A DNA stretch of 64,000 nucleotides from Pseudo-nitzschia pungens (lineage: Eukaryota > Bacillariophyta > Bacillariophyceae > Bacillariales > Bacillariaceae): assembly GCA_037355855.1 (NCBI GenBank), contig CM074760.1, positions 1,542,501 to 1,606,500 on the forward strand, read 5' to 3'. The notes under the pieces were generated by a model. That model saw nothing but the letters and a program-made list of their open reading frames with translations. It had not been told where the DNA came from and ran no database searches. This document shows, one piece after another, positions 20,737 to 33,458 of this stretch. The position numbers and the translations under genes are program-made. Each line of letters starts with the position of its first letter. The first letter of the stretch is position 1.

Positions 20737-23700
20737 ATGATGTTCCGACGAGGATACGCATCTGCCGTCTTGGCGGCAGTTGCAGCTAGCCTCGCTTTCA
20801 CATCAGCTTTTAATGTGCAGAGTAAGTTGCGAAGGAGTCGTGTCGGAACGCTTTGTCGTTTTTCCCGACCGGAGGTGGAAGGTTACGCATCGCCGTCATT
20901 GGGAGTCCGCACCTTCGATGATTTTCGATGACGTTCCCGTATAGGTGGGCAACGCATCCGCAAGATGAATTGATCATTGAGACGAAACTGTGTGCAACCC
21001 GTTGGCCGTACCTCTAGAAATATTGCATCATATTTCGCTTCGGGCAATAGCGTGATAAGAGTTCTGAAATTGCATTCTATTTCGCGATAGATACGATACG
21101 ATTCGATTTCTTCGAAAATAGCTCATCACTTGTGGTCTTTGAATTTTACTTTTCTTCCTATCACAGTCCCTGCAGCATTCCTTCCAAATAATGCCGTCGC
21201 AAAGAACAAACCTGCGTTTACCAACACCGCTCTTCTTTCGACTATCGAGGATGCGCCAGCGACTGTCGATTCAGTTACCACCTCTGTTGAGGACTATGTT
21301 AAGGCCCGTGGGGGAAACCTTCCGATCAAAAAGGTTTTGATTGCCAATAACGGTATGGCCGCCACCAAGGCTATCATGTCCATGCGCCAATGGGCGTACA
21401 TGGAACTCGGAGACGAGCGCGCTGTTCAGTTCGTCGCCATGGCCTCCCCAGAGGATATCAACGCCAACGCCGAATTCATTCGCTTGGCCGACTCCTACGT
21501 GGAGGTTCCAGGAGGTGTCAACAGAAATAACTATGCCAATGTAGAACTCATTACCAAGGTTGCCGTTGAACAAGGTGTAGACGGTGTGTGGCCTGGTTGG
21601 GGTCACGCCAGTGAGAACCCTAACCTTCCGACAAACCTTGCTGCAAATGGAATCAAATTCATTGGGCCAACAGCTCCTGTCATGAGTGTCCTTGGTGACA
21701 AAATTGCTGCCAACATTCTTGCCCAAACTGCAAAGGTCCCTTCCATCCCATGGAGTGGATCTTTCGGTGGACCCGACGACGGTCCATTGCAGGCTGAACT
21801 CACCGAGGAAGGAACCATTCCCGACGAGATTTTCGCGAAGGGTACCACTAAAACCGTCGAAGAAGCCATCGAAGCTGCCAGACGTATCGGATACGAAAAC
21901 GGAATCATGATCAAGGCCTCCGAGGGAGGTGGTGGTAAGGGTATCCGTTTCGTCGACAACGAAGAGGACCTGAAGAATGCCTACATCCAGGTCACCAACG
22001 AAGTTGTTGGATCTCCTATTTTCGTCATGCAACTTTGTAAGAACGCCCGTCACTTGGAAGTTCAGATTGTCGGAGACGAACACGGAAACGCCGTTGCCCT
22101 GAACGGTCGTGACTGTTCTACACAACGTCGATTCCAAAAGATTTTCGAAGAAGGTCCTCCCTCCATTGCTAAGCCTGATACATTCAAGGAAATGCAACGT
22201 GCTGCCCAGCGTCTCACGCAATCTATTGGGTATGTTGGGGCCGGTACTGTCGAATACCTTTATAATGCCGCTACGGATGATTTCTACTTCTTGGAATTGA
22301 ACCCTCGTCTTCAAGTGGAGCACCCTGTCACAGAAGGAATCTCTGGTGTAAACATGCCAGCCACTCAGCTTCAAGTTGCCATGGGAATTCCTTTGTACAA
22401 CATCCCTGAAATCCGTCGATTCTACGGAAGAGACATGTACGACAGCGGCGACAAGATTGACTTCATGGAGGAATGGTACAAGGACATTGACACCCACGTC
22501 ATTGCTGCCCGTATCACCGCGGAAAACCCAGACGAAGGTTTCAAGCCTACTTCTGGTTCCCTCGAACGCATCAAGTTCCAATCGACTCCTAGTGTTTGGG
22601 GATACTTCAGTGTTGGACCCAATGGTGGAATCCATGAATTTGCCGATTCCCAATTCGGTCACTTGTTCGCCAAGGGAGCCAACCGAGAACAGGCCCGAAA
22701 GAACCTTATTTTGGCACTCAAGGAAATCGAAGTCCGTGGAGAAATCCGTACTACTGTCGAATACCTTGTGCAATTGTTGGAGACTGATGCTTTCATTGAA
22801 AACACTATTGATACCGCCTGGCTTGATGGCATTATCAAGGAAAAGAGTGTTGGTGTTGAAATGCCTGATCACTTGACTGTCACGTCGGCTGCCATCTTCA
22901 AGGCATTCCAACACGTCAAGGAGAAGACCGCAGAGCTCGTCGAATCTCTTACAAAGGGACAAGTTTCTACCTCCGCTATCCCAGAGATCAATGCTTTCAG
23001 TACTGAAGTTGCCTACAAAGACATCCGATACCCCTTCGAATGTGAACGTTTGTCCAACGACATCTATCGCCTCACCGTAGCAGGAAACACTATCGAAGCC
23101 CGTGTCACTGAAACAAAAGAAGGTGCCCTAATTGCCACATTCGGTGGGGAGACTCATCGAATTTTTGGAATGGAAGAACCTCTTGGTCTCCGTCTTGTAC
23201 TCGATGGCGCCACAATTTTGATGTAAGTTTGCTTGTTGAAATACAAAAGATGCAGTTGTGACCCAAAAAAATGAGGTGGCCTATTCCTTACTAACAGATT
23301 TTGGCTATCTCTGCTCTTTCTTTTAGGCCTACCATCTTTGACCCTTCTGAATTGCGAACTGACGTTACCGGTAAGGTTGTTCGATACCTCCAGGACAATG
23401 GTGGTGAAGTCAAGGAAGGTGAACCTTATGTTGAAGTTGAGGCGATGAAAATGATCATGCCTTTGAAGGCTTCTGAAAGTGGAAAGGTTACACACACTGT
23501 TTCTCCCGGAACTGTTATTTCTGCCGGAGACCTTCTGGCTTCTCTCGAGCTCAAGGATCCTTCCAAGGTTAAGAAAATCAGCATTTTCGAAGGTGATCTC
23601 GACATCGAATCATCCGAACTTGAAGAAGACGCCAAGGATTCTGTATCCAACATTCTTGCTGGTTTCACAGGAGAACCAGAGGAGGCCGTCCAAAAGGCAT

Positions 23701-26700
23701 TTGGATCGATCACCGATGCCGAGGAAGCCTCTACTTATGCAACTGAAATCTTGACCGAATTTGCTCGTGTTGAGAACATGTTCGACGCCAAACTGAAGGA
23801 TGATGTTGTCCGTGACATGGCCAAGGCAAATGCTGAGAGTCTCGATGTTGTCATTGCCGAGAACCAAGCTCACATGAGTTTGGCTACTCGTAACCGAGCT
23901 GTTCTGTCGACTATCCGAGAGATCGACCTTTTCGAAAACCGTTTTGGTTCCTCCGAGATGAGCGAAGAGTTGGAGGCGGCAATGGAACAGATCGCTGCTC
24001 TCAAGGAGAAGAAATATGGAGAATTGGTACTTGCGGCAGATTCTCTGCTTCGATCGTCCAAGGTTGCTCCATTCGCTGACCGAGTGGGAGACCTCAAGTC
24101 CACCCTTCTCGACTCGAATACCGACTTGGTCAAGCTTTCCCGAAGTTCCACTCTCTCCGCTGGAGTTGATCTTCTGACTTCACTTTTCAACGACTCCGAC
24201 GAAAGCGTTAGAAATGCTGCTGTTGAAGTTTACGTCCGTCGTGTTTACCGTGCTCACAGAATGAAGGAACTGACCGTTTCGGAGGAAAATGGAACTGTCG
24301 TCTGCGATTTCACTTTCCAATTCTCTGACGTCGAAGCATCCGAAGCTGTTGACAGAAACGGACGATTCTGTGTCGTACCATCTTTGGAAGGCATCAACGA
24401 TGATTTGCCCCAGATTCTTGATAGCTTCTCTCAGGCTCTTGGTGACAAGCCAACTACGGTCGGAGATGAACTCATCAATGTCCTTCACATTGCTTCAAGC
24501 ACTGCTGAAGAAGGAAATGTCGAGAAGTTGGAATCTGCGATTATCGGAGACACAGACAAATTGACTAAACTTGGTGTCCGAAACGTTCACATCGTCATTC
24601 CCCACCAAAAGGCTGATCCCTACTACTACACCTTCCCACAATGTGAGGGTTACAAGGAAAATCCTCTTCGCCGAAACATGAGACCAACGTTCCACCACTT
24701 GCTCGAGCTCTCTCGTCTTCAAGAAAACTTTAACATCGACCGTATCCCTGCTATCGGAAAGAACGCTCAGGTTTATGTTGGTGTCGAGAAGACCGCCAAA
24801 CCTGTCCGAGGTGGTCCGCCCCAGGTTGTATTCCTTCGTGCCATCTCTAACAGCGCTGGAATTGTCACAGCCAATGGCGCACGTAAAATGCTGCAGCAAG
24901 GTTTGGATGAACTCGAACGCTCGCAATCTAATCCTTCTGTCAACTCTCAATCATCGTCGCGAATTTTCCTTCATTCGCTTCGTGAACTTGATGGTGTTTC
25001 GCCTGAGCAAATTGGTGAGAACTTCAAGCAACTCATTGGTCAGTTGAAGAGCGAACTTGCCCCTCGTCTGCTGAAACTTCGTGTTGATGAAATTGAAGTC
25101 AAGGTTCGCATTCAGTCTTCCGGATCTGACGGTGAAAGTGTCAACCAATCTGTTCGACTCGTTGCATCTTCGATTGGAGGTGAATGGTTGAAACCTGCCG
25201 TCTATCTCGAAGAACCTGACCCCGTAACAGGAGTTTCCGAGAAGTACTGTCTTGTGGATGATGCTTCTGGCGAAGATATGTGTGTTGTTGATTCTTACGG
25301 AGGAAGCAATCTTGTTCAGACAAAGCGTGCTATTGCTCGTCGCGTTGGTTCTACTTATGCCTATGACTTCCTTGGTCTCATGGAAGTGGGTCTCATTAGC
25401 GAGTGGCAAAAGTACATCAAGGAGAGTGAAAGTGAAATGGAGATTCCTGCCTCTCTCTTTACCGCAAAGGAATTTATTGAAGACCCCGACGGAGGTATTG
25501 CCCTTGGATCTCGAATCATTGGTAGCAACAAGATTGGAATGCTTGCATGGCTCGTCAACATGAAGACTCCTGAGTACCCTGAAGGACGTGAGATCGTTTT
25601 GATTGCTAATGATGTCACCGTCCAAAGCGGTTCGTTTGGAGTTGATGAGGACAATTTCTTCTTCGAAGCTTCAAAATATGCTCGCGAACACCAAATCCCC
25701 CGTCTTTACATCTCGTGTAACGCCGGAGCACGTATTGGCCTTGTCGACGAATTGAAGTCGAAGATCAATATCAAGTTTGTCGATGAATCGAGCCCAGCGA
25801 AGGGATTCGAATACTTGTACTTGAAGGACGAAGACTACAAGGCTCTCCCCGAAGGCACTGTCATTGCCGAGGAAGTCGCCGAAGGCTGGGCTATTTCCGA
25901 CATCATTGGAACCAACCATGGAATTGGTGTGGAGAATCTTCAGGGAAGTGGAAAGATTGCAGGAGAGACTTCTGCCGCTTATGATGAGATTTTCACTCTG
26001 AGTTACGTTACCGGGCGAAGTGTTGGTATTGGTGCCTACCTTGTCCGACTCGGACAGCGTGTCATCCAAATGAAACAAGGTCCCATCATCTTGACAGGTT
26101 TTTCGGCCTTGAACAAGCTTCTTGGTCGCAGCGTTTACAACTCGCAAGATCAACTTGGTGGACCTCAAATCATGCACCCCAATGGTGTTTCTCATGAAAT
26201 TGTTGAGGACGATCAGCAAGGAGTTGCTTCCATGTTGAACTGGCTCAGTCACGTTCCCAAGAATGTTGGAGCTCTTCCTGCTGCCCGTGCCAGTGGTGAC
26301 TCTGTTGACAGAAAGGTTGAATGGAGACCTACTCCAACACCTTACGATCCTCGTTTGATGATGGCAGGTGATGGAAACGAGTTGGGTTTCTTCGACAAGG
26401 GCAGTTTCAAGGAATACCTTGCCGGATGGGGTAAGAGTGTTGTCGTCGGACGTGGTCGACTTGGAGGTATTCCTTTTGGCGCTATCGCCGTCGAGACTCG
26501 TCAAGTCGAGCAGGTTGTTCCTGCGGATCCCGCCGATCCTAACTCACGTGAGGCTATTCTCCCCCAAGCTGGACAAGTTCTCTACCCTGACTCGTCTTAC
26601 AAAACTGCCCAGGCAATCAATGATTTCAAGAAGGAAGGTCTTCCCGTCATGATTTTTGCGAACTGGCGTGGATTCAGTGGAGGTAGCCGTGATATGGCAG

Positions 26701-27422
26701 GCGAAATCCTCAAGTTCGGAGCTATGATTGTCGATGCTCTCCGTGAGTACGAGCATCCCGTCTACATGTACCTGCCTCCCCATGGTGAACTTCGCGGAGG
26801 ATCTTGGGTCGTTGTGGACCCAACCATCAATGAAGATAAGATGGAAATGTATGCCGATCCAGACTCTCGTGGAGGTATCCTCGAACCAGCTGGTATCTCC
26901 GAAATTAAGTTCCGCACTCCTGACCAAGTGAAGATGATGCACCGACTCGATGATCAACTTCAGTTGCTCGATGCCGAGCTCGAGAGCGACTTCGAAGATT
27001 CCAAGAAGGAAACTGAGAAGCAAATCAGTGCGCGTGAAGAAGCATTGAAGGGTGTCTACTTGGCTGCCGCAACCGAGTTCTGCGACTTGCACGATAAGAC
27101 AGGACGCATGAAGGCGAAGGGTGTCATCAAGGACGCTGTGTCTTGGGAAGATTCCCGATCCTTCTTCTTCTACCGTGCCAAGCGCCGAATGTTTGAAGAC
27201 AACTTCATTGACCAAATCAAGGCTGCCGATGCCACCGCCACTCGTGCTAGTGGATTGAGTGTTCTCGAGTCTCTGTTCTCTGGAGATTTTGCTGACAACA
27301 AGGCTGTTGCCACTTTCTACGAGGAAGAGGCCGATACGGTCAACGCCAAGATTGCGGAACTCAAGAAGGATGCCATCCAAGCAAAGATGGATGCATTGAA
27401 GGCCGAGTTGGATAGCTTGTAA
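20737..27422 (+). CDS. ACC1: Plastid-type multidomain acetyl-CoA carboxylase
   Basis: Three exons, 20737-20821, 21167-23222 and 23327-27422, with introns of 345 bp (phase 1) and 104 bp (phase 2; it splits the ATG of ILMPTIFDPSELR), giving 2078 residues. It makes malonyl-CoA from acetyl-CoA, the committed step of fatty-acid synthesis. Exon 1 is essentially a presequence (MMFRRGYASAVLAAVAASLA, then FTSAFNVQ) with the diatom-type Phe after the signal-peptide site, which indicates plastid targeting. Biotin carboxylase spans about 65-560 (VLIANNGMAATKAI, EGGGGKGIRF). The biotin carrier motif VEVEAMKMIMPL has its Lys near 755. The central domain follows. The carboxyltransferase spans about 1425-1990 (MLAWLVNMKTPEYPEGREIV, ANWRGFSGGSRDMAGEIL, PPHGELRGGSWVV). 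Codons are strongly biased, which suggests high expression. Confidence 0.96.
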
Positions 27423-27593
27423 GAAACATATCCGAGTAAGGGAATTGGATATTATTGCTACTTTGTTTCCAGCCAATTTTCATAGCGTTATTTTTATACG
27501 TCCCACAATATATAGTGAAAATTTACTACAGTCCTAGTTTTGAAAATTGTTTTGCGATAGTGCAACTTAGAATTATGAGATGAGATTTGAACA

Positions 27594-29093
27594 TTACAGC
27601 TCACCACCACTACCAAGTTTGCGAAGAGCTTCAACGATTGATTGTGAAGAACCTAACACTCCAATTTGCCGTAAAATCCATGTAAGGAGGAGAACGGTCA
27701 CGAGGGCCACAAGTAACTCAGTCATGTATAGGGGCACATTCATCCATAGAACAAAACTATTGCGGTTTCTGTTCTTTTTGATCCGTCGCACCGCCGCCAA
27801 TTCGGTTTCTTCAACCAGAAGTTTCCATTCCCGTTCGAATCGCTTTGTTCCAAAGGTTGTTTCTACGTGCCTTCGTCCTGCGCGCCCCATGTTGGTGGCC
27901 ATCTCGGGATTTTCGATTAAGATTCGAAGGGCGTCCCCAAAGTCGATAGGATTGGGCTCGCGCAAAAATCCGGTCTCTCCGTCGCGGACCGTTTCGACCG
28001 GTCCGCCCGAGTTGACCGCCAGAACGGGAGTTCCGGCGTACATGGCCTCGAGGGGAACGATTCCGAAATGTTCCTTGTCGGGTGTGTACACCACACAGAG
28101 GGAGGTTTGAAACAGAGTGGCCCGCTCCGCATCAGAAATATCCAACCGAAAGTCTACTGGCACTCCCAATTCTTTGGCAAGGGCTCCCAATTCACCTCGG
28201 TGCTCGACGTTTTCAACGTTTTTCGTGTCGTACCCACCGGCAATAACCAGAGGGGGAAGTTCCTTGCCGTCTTCTTTGTCTTTCAGGTAGGCGTATGCTC
28301 GAATGAGCAGGCCGATGTTCTTCTTCCGCTCGAATCGATTCAAAGATACAATAGGCGATCGGTTTGTTTTCTCTTTGTTGTTGGCTTGGACCATGTTGGA
28401 TGTATCCAGAGCCGGATACAAGACCTCGATGGGTCGGAGCTGTCTGTGTTCTTGTGCTTTGCGCTTTGCCGACAAGAGCGGGAAATGTTGTTCTACCGCT
28501 CCCAGGGTAAACCTTGAATTGACGACTAGTGTATCCGAGAGTCCCATTGTCGATTCTTCCACCGCATCCAGTAATTTTCTGTACAACTTTTTAAAGATTC
28601 CGCCTCGATTGTTTCGAAGCAACAGCTTGTCCGGGAAGTGGCAATAAAATAGTATTCCCGCACCGGACATCCAGCTACAGAGCAACGGCAGGGACGTGGG
28701 CAGGACATCCACTACAACCACATCGGCTGATTTGTGTCCACCACCAACGACTTTGTAAGCAAGGTAAACCATTCTCACGGTTGACATGAGGGCGGTTGCA
28801 ACGCCCGAAATGTTCGGCGGAATCCATCGCCCGTAGACACTCACACAGTCGGATAGCTGCCCGTCCGGTTTTTTCACGGCCGCAAAACAGTGGTCCTGGT
28901 CGCAACGTGTTGTCACTATCTCGACCTTGTGACCAAGATCCTTCGATGCCTTGGCGAGCTGGATGACTAATTGTTCTGCTCCACCAATTCCTAGATCGAG
29001 ATGGATGAAGACAACGTGTAGCTGGCGATCATCAACGGCCTTCTGTTTATTGCTGTTTGAATCATCCTGGCTATCAGCAGAAGTTCCTGTCAT
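27594..29093 (-). CDS. ALG2: ALG2 alpha-1,3/1,6-mannosyltransferase
   Basis: A 499-residue single-exon GT4 glycosyltransferase that adds the second and third mannoses to the dolichol-linked oligosaccharide on the cytosolic face of the ER. The N-terminal acceptor domain has the ALG2 signature FIHLDLGIGGAEQLVIQLA and later YCHFPDKLL. The donor domain has SLNRFERKKNIGLLIRA and the EX7E-type motif EHFGIVPLEAMYAGTPVLA with the NSGGPVETV loop. A hydrophobic C-terminal segment (LVALVTVLLLTWIL, about 460-475) fits ER anchoring. The gene converges on acetyl-CoA carboxylase, with 171 bp between stops. Confidence 0.95.
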   Translation of the reverse strand: MTGTSADSQDDSNSNKQKAVDDRQLHVVFIHLDLGIGGAEQLVIQLAKASKDLGHKVEIVTTRCDQDHCFAAVKKPDGQLSDCVSVYGRWIPPNISGVATALMSTVRMVYLAYKVVGGGHKSADVVVVDVLPTSLPLLCSWMSGAGILFYCHFPDKLLLRNNRGGIFKKLYRKLLDAVEESTMGLSDTLVVNSRFTLGAVEQHFPLLSAKRKAQEHRQLRPIEVLYPALDTSNMVQANNKEKTNRSPIVSLNRFERKKNIGLLIRAYAYLKDKEDGKELPPLVIAGGYDTKNVENVEHRGELGALAKELGVPVDFRLDISDAERATLFQTSLCVVYTPDKEHFGIVPLEAMYAGTPVLAVNSGGPVETVRDGETGFLREPNPIDFGDALRILIENPEMATNMGRAGRRHVETTFGTKRFEREWKLLVEETELAAVRRIKKNRNRNSFVLWMNVPLYMTELLVALVTVLLLTWILRQIGVLGSSQSIVEALRKLGSGGEL

Positions 29094-30207
29094 AATTATC
29101 CCTGGAGCCCGACAAGGAAGATCGCTGAATTATGAATTAGACTTGATGACCTTTACGTCCATCTGCTCTTTTGCGAAGGATCGAATAATCACTTGTGCGC
29201 AATGACTCTATATGCTGACAACGTCGACTTCACAAAACGCACTACAGCAATAGATGAGAGTGCGTTGCGATGAAATAGAGGAGAAAGAGAGATGAGAGAG
29301 ATTCGAAGATGCAGCGAAAAGTGCGATATGCCTCCGATGCGAGTTGACATTGTGGTGTTAAATACTTCATGATACCACCCTCACACCTACCGGTAGTTTC
29401 GTTACAACATGTCACTTTTAGACCATTTTTCTATTTCTACTGAAGGCGTAATTATGTAACGAAGTTCAAGAACAAGGGAATGACTACCGAATCAGTATGA
29501 ACAGAACACATGCCCGTATGGCACTTAATGATTGCGTAAGTTAACCTTACTGTATTTTGATTGACTGTTCGGGATCCGTAGTGAATAATCAGTGACCAAC
29601 GGGTCTCGCACATGGCCCAGAAGGGATCGACCCAAGTGCTTCAATGTGACTTAGCGATTGTTACTTCGGGGGATTGTTTCTTTAAGGTCTCATTCATGAT
29701 TTTGCTTCCTATTAAAATCCATTTCGCCCCCTTTTTAGACATTCAATCATCGACCTCATATTTTTGTTTGGGCTTACAACTCATCAAAATCTCACTCTCC
29801 AACATGTGTCATAAAGACTTACTGCTCTTTCTCTCATGTGCAGCACAGAATAAGCCTTGCTCGTGCTCTCATCTCTCACTCACTGCTCACTTCCTCTCAC
29901 TCACAACCAAATCCCTCAACCTCCCCTACCAACTTGTTCCACACACCAATCTTGGACATACCGTAACACAACGCCACCAACACAATACGGAAGTCTGATA
30001 TCTGATAACTTTCTCAGTTGAACGCACTTTTGCAAAACACGCCCGATACTTCGATTGCATTTGCTGTCGATTAGATTATTTGAGACAGCTATGTCGCGGT
30101 GACACGTCCGAGTGTAGATTGAACGAGGAAATATACGTACCCTAGCGCTGCGTTATCGATCGCCGGATAAGAGACGACCAGACAAAGACCGAAATACGAA
30201 GACAATA
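29094..30207. other. Divergent intergenic region
   Basis: About 1.1 kb between ALG2 (-) and exportin-T (+). The half nearest exportin-T is rich in CTC/CAC words (29860-29990). A frame at 29612-29998 has no protein-like features and was not called. TTAACCTTAC and TACCGGTAG words occur at 29390-29550. Confidence 0.45.
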
Positions 30208-33200
30208 ATGACACCGCAGGACGTTGAGAGATACGTGCTTTTGGCTTCTGATGCGTCAAATGTGGAGCTCCAGCAACAAGCCAACAGCTTTCTCAATCAA
30301 TGGGTCGTATCAAACAACAATAACGTCCTGGCCGATACGATCATTGAAGTTGTGCGATTCACGCAGCGAGAAGTGGTGCTTTTTTATGCTCTGACTGTCT
30401 TCCTGAGGCTGGACAACGCGAGTCCCCAACAGCGGTCCGTCTTTCGGCAAGAGATATTCTCCCAGTTATTCCGGTCGTCGTCATCCCCGTCGATTGCTGT
30501 TGGGACCAATGGCTCCTCGCCAGCTGGCAACAATTACCACAATCGTTCTTCTTGGAGTCCCACTTACCTTCGAACGAAGATCGGAGTCCTGCTGGCGCGA
30601 TTCATTCAGTTGGATTTTCCGCACTCTTGGCCGTCTACCTTTGATGATTTGCAATCACCACTCATGCTACAAAATGCACCCGATATATTCCTGAGAACCT
30701 TGGTGGCACTCACGGACGAGTTTGGAAGGGACGAGACAGAAGTCAACACCAAGATCAAAGACCTTATTCGTGGCTACGACGACTCGAGCAACCTGGTGAC
30801 GACTCCGCAACAAAGCATCTCTGCCCGCCTGATCGACACAATCCTTTCGATACTGGAGCAGGCATTGACGGAAACCAACGGAAGGGCGGCAGAGCAGATA
30901 CAGATTTATGGCGTTCTTTCCCTCACCGCTCTGAAGGGTTTTTTGTCGTGGGTCGATATTTCGCTGGTAATGGGAAACGAAAAGGTCCTGCGATTGATTT
31001 ACGCGGCGCTAGCCAGAGGCAGCGCGGTCGATGCGAGCAGCGCAGCGGATGCCGGTGTGGTGGCGGTGGAGTGCATGGAAGAACTCATTGCACGAGGCAT
31101 GGATGACGAAAAGAAACTGTCCATGCTCGATTCACACCAAAGTGCTGGAAGAAATCCATGCCCACGTTGATCTCGCGACTGTCGATGCCAGTCCAATTGA
31201 CGTTGTGTTGGAAGTTGCCAAGTTCATCAACCGCACTGGTCTAGAGATATTTCCGATCATTTTGGACCAGCAACTAAAGCAGCAGCAAATTGGAGCTAGT
31301 GCTGGCTACGATATTTCGACCGTGAGGAATCAGTTGATGGAATTGTTCTTTCGTTGTTTTGCCTTCGACGATATTGACGTCTCGGGAGCTGTTATACCAC
31401 TAGCCGCTTCGTTGATCTCGTTATCCGATCCACAGAATCTTCTCCAGCAACAAGAAAGTCTTCTCCCAAAGCTTTTGACAATTGCATATAACCAAATGAG
31501 GTATCCTTCCGATTTTCAGTACGATTTCGAAGACGACGACGAAGCGGAAGAAGAAATGTACCGAACAGAACTCAGGAAATTGAACCAGAAATTCGTTCGT
31601 TCGAATCCCGAACTTTGCCTGCAATATACTTGCCAGGTCTTGTCGCAGCTTCCCCTTCCACTTTCGGCAGCCCCAACGCCGTACGTCGAAGTTGCAATAA
31701 GTTTGGTGTATCAATACTGTGAGGGAATTCGACCTCCTCCCGGAATGAAGGTAGTAATGCGCAACGAGACATTTTGCAACCTCCTGATCGGGCTCCATAC
31801 GAGTGACATTATAGAGCACCCACACAGAGAGATATTGACTCTCTACTACGAGACCAGTGTTCGATATTTTCCTTTGTTTAGGGAGCGTCCCGACTTGCTG
31901 CAAAAAGTATTGGGTGCAATGACTGGAACTCGTGGACTTCAGCACGAAAACGACAAAGTGCGATCGAGATGCTGCTACCTACTGCTACGACTAATTAAAT
32001 CCATGGGTAGCTCCGGTAGCAACAAAGCCAACGAGCAGAGCTTTCTGCGACCATACGTAGAAACTGCTGTGTCGGGGATTCAGGCGCTTCTGGAGAACAA
32101 AAATATTGAACTCCGTTTAGAAGATACTTTGAACTTGTTTGAAACCATTGGCCTCCTTTTGGGAAAGAATGGATTGTCGCCTACCGAGCAAGGGCAGTAC
32201 TTAGCACAAGTGATGACACCACATGTTCGATCCATCGAACTGATTTTGAACGACAAGAAGCAAGAGTTGTCACTAGATCCCGACACGTACGGAGAAACCC
32301 TGTCGAACTCCGTCGCTGCAATTGCATATCTCAGCAAGGGGTTTCGGAAGCCACCACCCGAAGTCCAAAATGTCTTGCTTGAAACACTTCAGATTGCTTT
32401 CTCTGTTCTAGAGGCGTTGCCCAACAACGATCAAGTCCGAAACAAGACCTATGTCTTTGTTCAACGTCTTATCCAGTGTCTGGGAGACAAGGTTTTGAAT
32501 GTCATGCCCCGCCTTTTGTTTTTATTGATCCAACACTGCAACACAGAGGATATCCTCGATGTTTCTCAGCTCATGAATCAGCTATGCATCAAGTTCAGAA
32601 CAAAATCTGTGTGTGCTTTGGATAGCAATCTTTTGCCCTTTTTGCAAAAATGCCACCATCTCTCGAACACTCTTGTCACGCAAAATGTCACATCAAAGGA
32701 ATGCCTGCAGGGACATGATGTTGCGGTGGCCCCACACCTTCGCACGGAGCAGCTATCGATTCAGAAACTTTCCTACGCTGTTCTCAATCACGTCGTATCT
32801 AATGGCGTAACGGCAGTGTTGTTGTCATCTACAAATGTTTCGAGCCTTGAAGTGATTCTGCAAGTCCATGAGCGAAGGTGCGATCAAGGTGGAAGATCCG
32901 TTGATGAAAAAAACATGCCTCATTTTCTTTCGAGTGTTGCTTGATCAATGGGTACCAAATCCGATTGGTGCGAGCAACGGAAGCCCGGGGGACGGTGCGC
33001 CTGACTTTGTCGTTCAGGGTTACGTGACAATTGTTTGTGATGTATTGATTCCCGGTATGTTTCGGCATTTCCTTCGAACGGATGGAACCTTCAATATCAA
33101 CGATGCCAACGACTTTCGACTCGTTCAGGAGTTCGCCCGAATCCTCGAAATTCTCAAGACTCGTATCCCAGAGGTGTTTGGAAATGCCGTGAATAGGATT

Positions 33201-33341
33201 TCCATGCAGATCCAAATGCCTGCGCCGGTGGTAGATGGTTTCCGTGCAGCTAGTAACGAGAAAGAGTTCGAGAAGTGCTTCGATGCTTTGATTCGGAACA
33301 ACCTCGAACTAATACAAAACGCTAAAATTCGAATAAACTGA
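30208..33341 (+). CDS. XPOT: Exportin-T (tRNA export receptor), frame interrupted twice
   Basis: Three overlapping frames carry one exportin-T-like protein of about 1040 residues: 30208 to about 31140, about 31140 to 32866, and 32868-33341. The N-terminus has the Xpo1-like block YLRTKIGVLLARFIQLDFPH followed by SWPSTF. The first switch lies between ELIARGMDDEKKLSMLDS and HTKVLEEIHAHVDL. The second lies between SSLEVILQV and MSEGAIKVEDPLMKKTCLIF, which fits the conserved C-terminal repeat of exportin-T. Both switches skip one base (+1) and no GT-AG intron of usual size fits either. Exportin-T carries tRNA out of the nucleus with RanGTP. The breaks may be assembly errors, a pseudogene or frameshifting; no stop codon damages the rest of the frames, which argues against old decay. 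Confidence 0.75.
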
Positions 33342-33458
33342 TCGTTAGAACGGTGATGCAGTACACCTCCACGAAATTTATCTTCTTTCAATCAAGAGAA
33401 TTGAAGTTTTAAAAAGGCCGTTTTAAAGTTCTTTTCAAAGTAACTCGACTATTTTCCA

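Noticed and set aside
21271..22962. A 563-codon minus-strand frame opposite acetyl-CoA carboxylase, and similar ones at 25671-26504 and 26544-27476
   Set aside because: Strong codon bias in the sense gene removes stops from an antisense frame; there is no independent protein signal.
29612..29998. 128-codon plus-strand frame upstream of exportin-T
   Set aside because: Composition follows a CT/CA-rich spacer; no start context, domain or splice link to the next gene.
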